Of a stretch of DNA of 21,951 nt, positions 6,511-14,695 are shown one piece after another. Positions within the stretch are counted from its first letter, which is position 1. Each line of letters begins with the position of its first letter. The notes under the pieces were generated by a model, which did not search any database, had not been told where the DNA came from, and was given only the letters and a program-made list of their open reading frames with translations. Source of the DNA: Campylobacterales bacterium (GTDB lineage Bacteria; Campylobacterota; Campylobacteria; Campylobacterales; Arcobacteraceae). The DNA is taken from NCBI GenBank assembly GCA_019752775.1, contig JAIELU010000194.1:1-21951 (forward strand), in the 5' to 3' direction. Position numbers and translations under genes: made by a program.

Positions 6511-7083
6511 TTAAATTTCAACTTTACTTTGTATCGCTTTTGAAAGAGACAAAATATCTACATTTTCCAAGCTAACACCTGTTGGTACACCTTGTGCAAT
6601 CTTTGTAAACTTTATATCATGATTTTTTAACTTATCTTCAATAAATAAAATAAAAGCGTCATTTGCAATAGATGGAGTTATTGCAAATAAAATATTTTCA
6701 ACTTCGTTATCATTTATAAATTTATGTAAAGAATCAAGTACTTCTTGATCCAACTCATCAATAACAAAATATTTTCCATCAAATTGTCTTGAATCTTCAA
6801 TTACAAAAATATCTTTAGCACTTTGAACAATACAAAGTTTTGTATTATCCCTTGATTCATCTAAACAAACCTCGCAAATTTCATGTTCACTCATAGAACC
6901 ACAACGAACACACTTAGTGATATTTTTAAGAGCATTTTCAATACTGTGAGCAATTTTAATTCCACAATAATTATCATTCATAACAATGTGATATGCAAGT
7001 CTAAGAGCTGATTTTTTTCCAATAGTAGGTAAAGATTCAAATGCTTCAACAAGTTCGTAAAATTTTTCTAATCCTTTATTCAT
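6511..7083 (-). CDS. recR: Recombination mediator RecR
   Basis: 190 residues (family about 190-200). With RecO and RecF it loads RecA at single-strand gaps. The N-terminal helix-hairpin-helix is 'LPTIGKKSALRLAYHI' (18-33); the zinc finger has C58, C61, C70 and C73 (CVRC...CEVC); the Toprim domain follows from about residue 80 ('LCIVQSAKDIFVIED'), ending in the signature 'GVPTGVSLENVDILSLSKAI'. The ATG at 7083 fits the family N-terminus, yet no Shine-Dalgarno precedes it; instead a TATAAT ends 6 bp before it (7090-7095), so transcripts may begin at or next to the start codon. The gap to the upstream dapE stop is 86 bp. It heads recR, the small cysteine gene, the PAS kinase and dut; recR and dut share a DNA-maintenance role. 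Confidence 0.93.
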   Translation of the reverse strand: MNKGLEKFYELVEAFESLPTIGKKSALRLAYHIVMNDNYCGIKIAHSIENALKNITKCVRCGSMSEHEICEVCLDESRDNTKLCIVQSAKDIFVIEDSRQFDGKYFVIDELDQEVLDSLHKFINDNEVENILFAITPSIANDAFILFIEDKLKNHDIKFTKIAQGVPTGVSLENVDILSLSKAIQSKVEI

Positions 7084-7089
7084 AGCGGG

Positions 7090-7095
7090 ATTATA
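7090..7095 (-). promoter_or_regulatory. -10 box directly before recR (possible leaderless mRNA)
   Basis: TATAAT reads on the minus strand and ends 6 bases before the recR ATG. With the usual 6-7 bp distance, the transcript would start at the A of the ATG or one base before, leaving no room for a ribosome binding site, and none is visible. No -35 match is evident. Read-through from dapE is the alternative source of recR mRNA. Confidence 0.4.
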
Positions 7096-7169
7096 TCTAA
7101 GATTTTTAATAAGTTATATTAAATATCAATGTTAGCTTTTGGGCTATATTGTTAAACTTTTAAGTACAT

Positions 7170-8270
7170 TTAAAACTTCTTAATCAAATCCTCAAATACA
7201 GCACATAATCCCTCAACTTCTTTAACCGTAGTTTTTTCTCCAATACTATGAATAGTATCGTTTATAACTCCAAACTCTATGGCCTCTATTCCAAATGCTC
7301 CAAAATATCTAGCATCACTAGTTCCACCAGCTGTTGAGTGTTTTGTAATAATTCCTAAAACTTCTTTTATTGAAGTTTCCATAGCTTTTACAACCTTCGA
7401 TTCTTTGTTTGTCACAAAAGGAAATGAACCTTGAGTTGTTTTTAAAGTGTAGTTTAAATGTCCGAAGATTTTTTGGATATAAACTTCAACATCTTCTTTT
7501 TTTGTATTTGTTGAATTTCGTACATTAAACATCAAATCTAGTTTGTTTGGTGTTACATTTGTTACTTGCATTCCTGCTCTTATATCTGTGATTACCAGTT
7601 TACTTGGGGCGAAATATTCATCTCCTTTATCCAAGTCGTAACCTGCAATTTTTTCTAAAAGTGGAGCTATTTGATGAACTGGATTTATTCCTTTTTCTGG
7701 ATAAGCTGCATGCCCTTGTTTTCCTTGGATTGTTAAATATCCATTTATACTTCCACGTCTTCCTACTTTTATAGCATCTCCAAAAATCTCTTCACAAGTG
7801 GGTTCGGCAACAACTGCATAGTTTGGAATCATATTTATTTCTTTTAAATGTTCAAGCATTTTGATAGTTCCGTAAGTTCCTTCACCCTCTTCATCACTTG
7901 TCATTAAAATACTTAATGTTCCATCAAAATCAAGAGCGTGTTTACAAGCATACAAAAAAGCCGCATCACCACTTTTCATATCTTGAGCACCTCTTGCACT
8001 TATTATTCCATTTACAACATCAGCAGCAAAGGGGTCAATTTCCCACCCATCTCCAACAGGAACCACATCAATATGTCCTGCAAAACATAAGTGTTGAGGA
8101 TTTTCATTAAATTTCTTATAATAAAATCTATTTTTTACATCTTCCATATCAATTTTTATACAAGTCCACTCTTTTCCTAAATATTCTTCTATAAAATCAA
8201 ATGCTCCATCATCTTTTGGAGTTAGTGATTTAAATCTTAATAATTTTTGAAATAATTCTATAATAGTCAT
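7170..8270 (-). CDS. dapE: Succinyl-diaminopimelate desuccinylase DapE
   Basis: Removes succinate from N-succinyl-L,L-2,6-diaminopimelate in the lysine/meso-DAP pathway, so it serves both protein and peptidoglycan synthesis. 366 residues, typical for DapE. The di-zinc M20 active site is complete: H66 in 'GHIDVVPVGDGW', bridging D97 in 'GAQDMKSG', the E127/E128 pair in 'TSDEEGEGTYG', E156 in 'VAEPT', and the late histidine H341 in 'NDTIHSIGE'. 'VGRRGSINGYLTIQGKQGHAAYP' (about 169-191) is the dimer/lid domain signature; 'GGTSDARYF' is also as in DapE. The start is ATG at 8270 with AAGGA about 8 nt upstream. It is transcribed away from the DUF748 gene. Confidence 0.95.
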   Translation of the reverse strand: MTIIELFQKLLRFKSLTPKDDGAFDFIEEYLGKEWTCIKIDMEDVKNRFYYKKFNENPQHLCFAGHIDVVPVGDGWEIDPFAADVVNGIISARGAQDMKSGDAAFLYACKHALDFDGTLSILMTSDEEGEGTYGTIKMLEHLKEINMIPNYAVVAEPTCEEIFGDAIKVGRRGSINGYLTIQGKQGHAAYPEKGINPVHQIAPLLEKIAGYDLDKGDEYFAPSKLVITDIRAGMQVTNVTPNKLDLMFNVRNSTNTKKEDVEVYIQKIFGHLNYTLKTTQGSFPFVTNKESKVVKAMETSIKEVLGIITKHSTAGGTSDARYFGAFGIEAIEFGVINDTIHSIGEKTTVKEVEGLCAVFEDLIKKF

Positions 8271-8295
8271 TTATATATCCTTTTAATTATGGCAG

Positions 8296-8301
8296 ATTTT
8301 A
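8296..8301 (-). promoter_or_regulatory. Weak candidate -10 box for dapE
   Basis: TAAAAT on the minus strand would start transcription near 8289, leaving an untranslated leader of about 20 nt that includes the AAGGA before the dapE ATG. A CATAAT closer to the gene is an alternative. No -35 box is recognisable. Confidence 0.3.
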
Positions 8302-8322
8302 GCTAACTTAACTTTATTTTGT

Positions 8323-8328
8323 TATAAT
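8323..8328 (+). promoter_or_regulatory. Candidate promoter (-10) for the DUF748/AsmA-like gene
   Basis: A perfect TATAAT in the context TTTTGTTATAATAA, preceded by a T-rich run (8313-8322), as in Campylobacterota sigma-70 promoters. The inferred start near 8335 leaves a leader of about 48 nt ending in AAAAAGGACT, whose AGGA lies 6 nt before the ATG at 8384. It sits inside the 113-bp divergent gap with dapE; no operator symmetry was evident there. Confidence 0.5.
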
Positions 8329-8383
8329 AAAACTTATTAAAAAAGAATTATTTATTATTATTTAATCACAAAAAAGGACTTAT

Positions 8384-11300
8384 ATGGGAAAATTAGAAAA
8401 ATCATTTTATTGGCTTTGTTTTATGTTGGCAATATATACAATAATAGGTTTTACACTTATTCCAGTTGTTTTAAAAAATGAATTAATCAAAAATTTAGAT
8501 GAAAATCTAACTCAAAAAACAAATATTGCAAAAATTGAATTTAATCCTTTTAGCTTCAAAGCAGTAATTTATGATTTCAGATTAGCTGATGGTAATGACA
8601 CAACTACACTATATTTTAAAGAATTTTCTGTAAAGTTTGCTTTTTTGAAATCAATAAAAAATCTAAATATTAGCTTCAAAGATATTCTGTTAAAAGATGC
8701 TTTTGTAAATATTCTTGAAGAAAAAGATGGAAGTATAAATTTAACAAAACTTTTAAAACAATCAGCAATAGATGAAAAAAAAGAAGAAAAACCAACAAAT
8801 TCTTCAAATATTGATTTTTTAGTTTCAAAGTTTGTACTTGATAATGCCAATATAAGATATGCAAAGGAAGATGAAATTCCTTATTCATTAGACTTAAATA
8901 ATATAAATTATACTTTATATGATTTGGGAACTTATAAAAATATTCTTTCATCAAATGATTTAAATTTTAAACTAAATGAACATACAAATATTTCAATAGG
9001 AGGAGCTTTTAACTTAGTACCGTTTAAAGCTTATGGGAAAATTTCTATTGAAGATTTAAGAATAAAAGAGTTATTAGCTTATAAAAAAGATTTCTTTAAT
9101 TTTGATATAAATGAAGAAGCAAATTTAAATTTAATACTAAATTATAATCTTGATACTACTGAAGATTTAGCTTTACAACTAAGAAGTGATAAATTTGAGT
9201 TTAATAATATAAATCTTAATCAAAACAAAACTTCAATAGCAAGTCTTGATAAACTTGATATTAAAACTTTTACCTTTGACTTACAAAAACAAGATATAAA
9301 CCTTGATAATATTGATTTTAATACCCTAAAAGCAAATATGATTTTAGACAAAAATGGAATAAATTTTGCAAAACTTATCAAAGAAACTACAAATACAAAT
9401 GAGATTAAAAAACAAGATGAAATGCCTACAGTTAAAAGTACTAAAACAGAAGAAATATCAAAACCATGGAATATAAATCTATCAAATACTAGATTAAATA
9501 ATAGTGATTTTGTTTTTTCTGATAAAGTCAACAATAATACAACTCAAAGTAAAGCTTTTAATATAAACTTAGATAACTTAAAAATCGTAAATTCAGATAT
9601 AAATTTAGATAATTTACTTTTAAAAGCTCCAACACTTTCATATGATGACAATAAAAATAATTTATTTATTTCATCAAACAATACAAATATCTCTCTTAAT
9701 AAACTTAGTTTTAAAGATACGATTTTAGATATTAATAAAATTGAAGTAACAAAAGATAAACTTACTTTAAATGACAAAAAATCAAATTTTGATTTAGCTT
9801 CTAATAAAATAAATCTTTTGATAAATAAACTAAAAATTGCGAATAATAAAACTTCTTTTGATGATGTAAGTTTAAAAAGTTCAACTCTTGATTTTGATGA
9901 TAATAATTCAAAAATGCAAATTAATGGTTCAAATATAAATCTTGATATAAATACCTTTTTACTTGATAATGAAAATATTTCTATCAAAACTATAAAACTT
10001 GCCAAGCCATCTATAAAAATGAGTGATAAAACAAATAATATAGAACTTAATGCAAAAGATATTCAGCTTCAAATCAATAATTTAATTAATAATAAAGATG
10101 ATTTATCAATAAACTCTATTAAACTTCTTGAACCAAATCTTAATTTTTCAAATACAAGTGATGAAACAAAAATAGAAGCAAAAAATTTAGATTTAGAGAT
10201 AAAAAAACTATCTAATTCTAAAAAAGGTTTCAAAATCGAAAATACAAATCTAAATAAACCTAATATTTCTGTAATTTTGGCTAAAAAAGATTTTGTAAAA
10301 ATAGAAGAAAAAAGTATTGAAAAAACTGAAATTACTACAAAAATAGAAACAAATAAGAAAAAACAAGAAAATAAATCACCAAAAACAAAAATCGATATTG
10401 GACCTGTGAATATTAAAAATGCAATATTCACTTTTGAGGATAAAAATTTACCAATTCCTTTTAAAACAACTGTAACAAAACTAAATGGGAAAATCTCAGA
10501 GTTTAAAAACACAAAAGCAGGAACTACAGATTTAGAAGTAATAGGTGTAGTTGATGAATATGGAGTTGCCAAAATCACAGGAATTGTACATCCAAATAAT
10601 ATAAAAATATTAACAGATATAAATCTGATTTTTAATAATATTGCTATAAATAATTTTACTCCTTACTCAGGTAAATTTGTAGGAAGAGAGATTAAAAGTG
10701 GGAAATTAGATTTAGATTTAAAATATAATATAGAAAAATCAAACCTTGAAGCTAAAAATAATATAGTTATTTCAAAACTAGAACTAGGAAATAAAGTGGA
10801 AAGTCCTGATTCTATCTCTTTACCTTTGGATATTGCTATTACTTTATTAAAAGATTCAAAAGGAATTATTAATATAAATCTTCCCGTTTCAGGAAATGTG
10901 GATGACCCACAATTTGCAATAGGTTCTATTATTTGGAATGCTTTTATAAACTTAATGACAAAAGCTGTAACAGCACCTTTTTCTCTTCTTGGGGCATTAT
11001 TTAACTTTAATGAAGATGAGATAAAAACTGTAAAATTTGCTCCTTTAGAAAAAGAAGTTGGACCTATTCAAAAAGAGACTTTAGATAAAATTGCTCAAAT
11101 TCTAAAATCAAAAAGTGAAATAGCTATTGAATTAATAGCTTCATATAAAGAAAATGATGAAACTTATGCACTTAAAAAAGCAAACTATTTAGCAAGAAAA
11201 GATGATGATAGAAATCTAAAAAAAGAAGAAATTGAAATATTAATCCAAAAAGAAAATGTGGGAATATCAGATTTAGAAAAAATCGCAAAAAAAAGAGTAA

Positions 11301-11419
11301 CAAACATAAATGACTATTTAGTAAAAGAAAAAGGAATAAATCCTAAACAAATTATAATAATAAATAAAATAGAAAATAATAGTTTTTCTATAAATCTAGA
11401 TATTTCAAAAATAAAATAA
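8384..11419 (+). CDS. Large AsmA/DUF748-like envelope protein with internal 42-residue repeats
   Basis: 1011 residues. A short cytoplasmic start is followed by one membrane anchor (about 8-30); the rest should lie in the periplasm. The N-terminal part (about 45-335) has AsmA/DUF748 features: 'IEFNPFSFKAVIYDFRLAD', then 'KDGSINLTKLL' and 'KNGINFAKLI' motifs. Residues 367-618 are six tandem 42-residue repeats rich in N, K, D, L and I. A Lys/Glu-rich linker (about 635-670) leads to the DUF748 C-terminal region (671-1011: 'IDIGPVNIKNAIFTFED', 'GKFVGREIKSGKLDLDLKY', 'SGNVDDPQFAIGSIIWNAFINL'). AsmA-like proteins with long beta-groove folds (TamB, YhdP, YdbH) are linked to phospholipid transport to, or maintenance of, the outer membrane; a similar role here is inference from the family. 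The gene stands alone on the plus strand with its own promoter and a good AGGA site. Confidence 0.82.
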   Translation: MGKLEKSFYWLCFMLAIYTIIGFTLIPVVLKNELIKNLDENLTQKTNIAKIEFNPFSFKAVIYDFRLADGNDTTTLYFKEFSVKFAFLKSIKNLNISFKDILLKDAFVNILEEKDGSINLTKLLKQSAIDEKKEEKPTNSSNIDFLVSKFVLDNANIRYAKEDEIPYSLDLNNINYTLYDLGTYKNILSSNDLNFKLNEHTNISIGGAFNLVPFKAYGKISIEDLRIKELLAYKKDFFNFDINEEANLNLILNYNLDTTEDLALQLRSDKFEFNNINLNQNKTSIASLDKLDIKTFTFDLQKQDINLDNIDFNTLKANMILDKNGINFAKLIKETTNTNEIKKQDEMPTVKSTKTEEISKPWNINLSNTRLNNSDFVFSDKVNNNTTQSKAFNINLDNLKIVNSDINLDNLLLKAPTLSYDDNKNNLFISSNNTNISLNKLSFKDTILDINKIEVTKDKLTLNDKKSNFDLASNKINLLINKLKIANNKTSFDDVSLKSSTLDFDDNNSKMQINGSNINLDINTFLLDNENISIKTIKLAKPSIKMSDKTNNIELNAKDIQLQINNLINNKDDLSINSIKLLEPNLNFSNTSDETKIEAKNLDLEIKKLSNSKKGFKIENTNLNKPNISVILAKKDFVKIEEKSIEKTEITTKIETNKKKQENKSPKTKIDIGPVNIKNAIFTFEDKNLPIPFKTTVTKLNGKISEFKNTKAGTTDLEVIGVVDEYGVAKITGIVHPNNIKILTDINLIFNNIAINNFTPYSGKFVGREIKSGKLDLDLKYNIEKSNLEAKNNIVISKLELGNKVESPDSISLPLDIAITLLKDSKGIININLPVSGNVDDPQFAIGSIIWNAFINLMTKAVTAPFSLLGALFNFNEDEIKTVKFAPLEKEVGPIQKETLDKIAQILKSKSEIAIELIASYKENDETYALKKANYLARKDDDRNLKKEEIEILIQKENVGISDLEKIAKKRVTNINDYLVKEKGINPKQIIIINKIENNSFSINLDISKIK
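9482..10237 (+). repeat. Six gap-free tandem 42-residue repeats inside the DUF748-like gene
   Basis: Residues 367-408, 409-450, 451-492, 493-534, 535-576 and 577-618 align with no insertions, and a partial seventh copy starts at 619. Conserved positions include a hydrophobic pair near repeat positions 3-5, a D/N-K/N turn near 13-16, and 'IxLxIxxL' near 28-35. Copies are diverged at DNA level (126 bp each), so this is old protein-level duplication rather than a fresh tandem repeat. Confidence 0.7.
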
Positions 11420-11456
11420 TAAAAAACTAAGAGCTAAAGTTTTATAACTTTAGCTC
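11420..11456 (-). terminator. Rho-independent terminator overlapping the end of mutS2
   Basis: GAGCTAAAGTT (11431-11441), a 4-base loop and AACTTTAGCTC (11446-11456) form a perfect 11-bp hairpin. Read on the minus strand it is followed by TTAGTTTTTTATT, a good U-tract. The stem contains the mutS2 TAG stop and its last four sense codons, so the terminator is partly coding. On the plus strand no T-tract follows, so it is not a proper terminator for the DUF748 gene ending 11 bp before it. Confidence 0.75.
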
Positions 11457-13635
11457 CAAACCCACCACTACTTGGATGTGCATCTTCAAAACCTCTAACT
11501 TTTGGATGTTGTTTTAAAGCTTCTTTAACTGCAAAAGCTAGTTTTCCAGTTCCAATTCCATGATAAACCAAAACCTCTTCAAAACCTGCAAGTAGAGCAT
11601 CACTTAAAAACTTATCCAGATTTTCAAGAGCTTCTTCAGCTCTTTGTCCATGTAAATCTAGTTTAATATTTCCAGTTTCTGGTTTTTCAATAGTTATTGT
11701 TGCTTTTTTTGTGGGAATCTTTGGAGGTGGATTTCCACTTCTACTTATGTCTGCTAACATAACTTGAACTTTCATTCCCATATCATTTTCAATAAATGCT
11801 TTTGCACCTTTGATTGAAACGATTGTTCCTTTTGTATTTCGATATTTTACTCTATCTCCAACTGCCAATTCAACAGCTTCTTGAACTTTTTCAGTTTTTA
11901 TTTCAACTGCCATTTTATGAGCAACATTTAAATGCTGATGAGATTCTCCAACAAGTTTCGCTTTAATAGCTTTTTTTGCTTCATCTCTAGCATCGTTATA
12001 CTCTTTATGAAGTTTTGATTTTTCAGAATAAATATGTTCGTCAAGTTTTTCTTTTTGGTCTTTTAAATTTCCAGAGATTCTTTGCATATTGGCTATTTCA
12101 TCATCAAGTTTTGCAATTTTTTGTTTATATTCTCGCTCTAAAGAACTACTTCTTTCAATTAATTCATTTAACTTATCTTTATCATCTCCGTAAACTTCTC
12201 TAGCTCTTTTCACAACACTAAAAGGAATTCCATATCTTGTAGCTGTTTCAAAGGCATAAGAACGTCCAATAGTTCCTTGTAAAAACTCATAGGTTGGTTT
12301 TCGGTTCTCTTCATCATAAAGAGCTGCTATTAGCTCAACATTTTCATTTGATGCCATTAAAGCAGCCAATCTTTTATGGTGAGTTGTGATAATTATTTTT
12401 ATATCTCTTTGGATTAAATCTTCAACTATTACTTTAAATAAACTAGCAGCTTCATCTGAATCCGTTCCAAGTTCAATTTCATCAACTCCAACTATTGCAT
12501 TTCTTGAAGCAAAAAGTTTTGAAAACTCTACCATTCGCCCTGCAAATGTCGAAATATCATTTTTTACACTTTGTGGATCATCTAAAACTGCATTTATTGA
12601 TTTAAAATTACTCACAACCGTATCGTGGTGGGCTTTATATGGAATAAGATATTTTGAAAGAAAAACTGCTGCTAAAATAGATTTTAACATCATTGTTTTT
12701 CCTCCCGCATTTACTCCTGTAATCATAACTACTGATTTTGTAAAATCAATACTTATAGGTTTTGGATTACTTAATGCTGGATGACAAAAATCTACAAGTT
12801 TATTTGTACCACTTTTTGATGGAAGAATAAAGTTTTTATCCCCTGCTTTTGCAAAAAATAGTCTTGCTTGATAATGGTCAAATTTATCAAACTCTTTGTT
12901 TATAAACTTCAAAAATAATAAATTTTTTTCAAATAAAGATGAAATTTCTTTACATATTTTATATAAAATCTCTTCTTGTTTATTTTTTAAATCACTTTGT
13001 TTTTGTTTTAATTCAGAAATACTATGAGGAATCACATAAAAAAATCCAGAATTAGAACGATCAATTACAGAACCATTTAAAACATGATTAAATCCACCTC
13101 GAACCAATAAAGATTCTTCGCCATTAATATAATGAACTTGCGAATCTACAAGATAACTTCTTACTTTTGAAGAGTTAATAATCTTATAAAGACTTTGTTT
13201 TATTGTTTCTTTATTTTTTGAAATAGCATATTTTATATTGTCAAAATCTTCATTTATTCCATCTTTTAGATTTGCTTTATCATCAAAATAATCTGAAATT
13301 TTTATAATATCATTTGGAATAGAAATCTTATCAAGCCATTCGGAGAGTTTCCCATCAAAGTTAAATCTTTTTAGATATCTAAAATAGTTTATTATTTTAA
13401 TAAATTCAAAAATATCATCAATTTTTAAAATACCTTGTTTTTGAATATGCATTAAAGGTGTATCTAAATTCTCAATTTTATTTGGTGCTTTTATGTCAAA
13501 TTTTGACAACTCATTTATAAGTTTATAATGAAGGTTTATATCACCTTCTAAAATAATTGATTTTTCACGAGCTAAAAGTTTTGAGAAATTATCTATATAG
13601 TCTATTAAGTCTAGTTTTTTTAGTATATTTTGCAT
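11434..13635 (-). CDS. mutS2: Endonuclease MutS2 (MutS-type ATPase with Smr domain)
   Basis: 733 residues. The MutS ATPase core has a Walker A TGVNAGGKT (306-314), the Walker B/DE pair in 'GVDEIELGTDSDEAA' (D385/E386) and the switch 'TTHH' (about 417-420). As in MutS2 there is no N-terminal mismatch-recognition domain. A long coiled coil (about 490-590) and a KOW-like 'VGDRVKYRNTKGTIVSIKG' segment precede the C-terminal Smr nuclease domain (658-733), which has LDLHG (H662) and HGIGTGKL (H692). In Helicobacter pylori MutS2 suppresses recombination; in Bacillus it acts on collided ribosomes, so both DNA and ribosome roles are possible here. The start lies 8 bp after the mogA stop with only a weak binding site, so coupling is likely. 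Last gene of the operon. Confidence 0.93.
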   Translation of the reverse strand: MQNILKKLDLIDYIDNFSKLLAREKSIILEGDINLHYKLINELSKFDIKAPNKIENLDTPLMHIQKQGILKIDDIFEFIKIINYFRYLKRFNFDGKLSEWLDKISIPNDIIKISDYFDDKANLKDGINEDFDNIKYAISKNKETIKQSLYKIINSSKVRSYLVDSQVHYINGEESLLVRGGFNHVLNGSVIDRSNSGFFYVIPHSISELKQKQSDLKNKQEEILYKICKEISSLFEKNLLFLKFINKEFDKFDHYQARLFFAKAGDKNFILPSKSGTNKLVDFCHPALSNPKPISIDFTKSVVMITGVNAGGKTMMLKSILAAVFLSKYLIPYKAHHDTVVSNFKSINAVLDDPQSVKNDISTFAGRMVEFSKLFASRNAIVGVDEIELGTDSDEAASLFKVIVEDLIQRDIKIIITTHHKRLAALMASNENVELIAALYDEENRKPTYEFLQGTIGRSYAFETATRYGIPFSVVKRAREVYGDDKDKLNELIERSSSLEREYKQKIAKLDDEIANMQRISGNLKDQKEKLDEHIYSEKSKLHKEYNDARDEAKKAIKAKLVGESHQHLNVAHKMAVEIKTEKVQEAVELAVGDRVKYRNTKGTIVSIKGAKAFIENDMGMKVQVMLADISRSGNPPPKIPTKKATITIEKPETGNIKLDLHGQRAEEALENLDKFLSDALLAGFEEVLVYHGIGTGKLAFAVKEALKQHPKVRGFEDAHPSSGGFGAKVIKL

Positions 13636-13643
13636 AATTTAAA

Positions 13644-14180
13644 TTATTTCTTAGGTCTAAAAGCTTTTATAACTTCTTCATTACAAACCAAAAATGGTCC
13701 TTCCATTAAATCAATACAATATGGAATTGCTGGAAATACAGCATCTAAACACTCTTTTATTGATTTTGGTTTTCCAGGAAGATTTACAATTAATGAACTT
13801 CCTCGAAGTCCTGCTGTTTGTCTTGAAAGAATTGCTGTTGGCACAAATTTTAATGATTCTGCTCGCATTAACTCTCCAAAACCTGGCATCATTCTATCAC
13901 ATACTGATTCTGTGGCTTCTGGTGTTACATCTCTTAATGCAGGTCCTGTTCCACCTGTTGTTACCACTAAACAACACTTTTGATTATCAACTAAATCTTT
14001 TAGTGTATCTTCAATAGTTTTTTGATTATCTTCAATACATCTATAAACAGGTTCCCATGGAGTTGTCAAATAACTATTTATCGTATCAATAATAGCTTTT
14101 CCAGATAAATCCTCATATATTCCAGCACTTGCTCTATCTGAGGCTGTTACTATTCCTATTTTTGCTATTTTTTCACTCAT
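13644..14180 (-). CDS. mogA: Molybdopterin adenylyltransferase MogA
   Basis: 178 residues. Adenylylates molybdopterin with ATP before molybdate insertion, the penultimate step of molybdenum cofactor synthesis. The motif 'VVTTGGTGPALRDVTPEAT' (72-90) carries the catalytic D84, and D51 in 'IEDNQKTI' matches the second conserved aspartate of E. coli MogA. 'RQTAGLRGSSLIVNLPGKPKSIKECL' (about 120-145) is the other family signature. 'RDVTPEA' and the C-terminal length favour MogA over MoaB. The start overlaps the bioV stop in an ATGA. No other cofactor genes lie nearby, so its place in this operon seems to be a matter of co-transcription rather than pathway. Confidence 0.9.
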   Translation of the reverse strand: MSEKIAKIGIVTASDRASAGIYEDLSGKAIIDTINSYLTTPWEPVYRCIEDNQKTIEDTLKDLVDNQKCCLVVTTGGTGPALRDVTPEATESVCDRMMPGFGELMRAESLKFVPTAILSRQTAGLRGSSLIVNLPGKPKSIKECLDAVFPAIPYCIDLMEGPFLVCNEEVIKAFRPKK

Positions 14181-14695
14181 AATAAATGTCCCTTTTCTTT
14201 TATATAATATACTGTTGCAAAGTTTTTAAAAAATTCTTTTGCTTTTGAAGCATCAATTATTTTATCAACTCCACCTAAATAAACTTCTATTTTTGTGCCT
14301 TTATCTACAAGCTTTTGAAGTTTTTCTTCACTCCACTCATAATAAAGAAGTTCTTCTAACTCTTTTATAGTTCCTAATTTGAAATATTTCGAAATATCTA
14401 AATTTGTTGGAAAAATTACATTTTGTAAAAATGATTGACAATAAGCATTTTCATCTTTTTTAAAATACATAAGTTGAGTTCTTTTAAATTTATCATCATA
14501 ATTTTGAAAAAATGCTGGAGAAAAAAGTTGAAGTTTATCAACTCTTTTTTCTGAATTTAAAACCTCTTCAAAAGCTTTAATTGCACCATAAGAAAATCCA
14601 GAAATAGTGAAATCATTTTTGATTAAATATTCATCAAAAAGCTCTGATTCTTCAAAAAAACAAAAACCAGAAAAAAACTTATTAAAGGTCTTCAA
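14177..14695 (-). CDS. bioV: Probable pimeloyl-ACP methyl ester esterase BioV
   Basis: 172 residues, a small alpha/beta-hydrolase-like protein. The nucleophile elbow is 'ISGFSYGAIKA' (S35 in GFSYG); D144 in 'LGGVDKIID' and H170 in the terminal 'KGHLL' complete a catalytic triad in the right order. Length and the late histidine fit BioV, the esterase known from Helicobacter that frees pimeloyl-ACP from its methyl ester to close the first stage of biotin synthesis, replacing BioH. It overlaps the FtsH-like gene by 14 bp and mogA by an ATGA. No other biotin genes are in the window. A different small acyl esterase remains possible, since I judge this from motifs, length and context. Confidence 0.7.
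   Translation of the reverse strand: MKTFNKFFSGFCFFEESELFDEYLIKNDFTISGFSYGAIKAFEEVLNSEKRVDKLQLFSPAFFQNYDDKFKRTQLMYFKKDENAYCQSFLQNVIFPTNLDISKYFKLGTIKELEELLYYEWSEEKLQKLVDKGTKIEVYLGGVDKIIDASKAKEFFKNFATVYYIKEKGHLL

Noticed and set aside
7084..7169. A terminator after dapE
   Set aside because: Only short AT-only or 4-bp stems are present without a U-tract, so read-through into recR remains possible.
8569..10578. Several minus-strand open frames of 90-170 codons opposite the DUF748-like gene
   Set aside because: They arise because the AT-rich, Asn/Lys-rich repeats have few stops on the other strand. No binding sites, no recognisable domains, Ser/Phe/Leu-rich shadows.
12015..14017. Plus-strand frames opposite mutS2 and mogA
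   Set aside because: The minus-strand genes have full catalytic motifs; these frames have no motif and no start signals.
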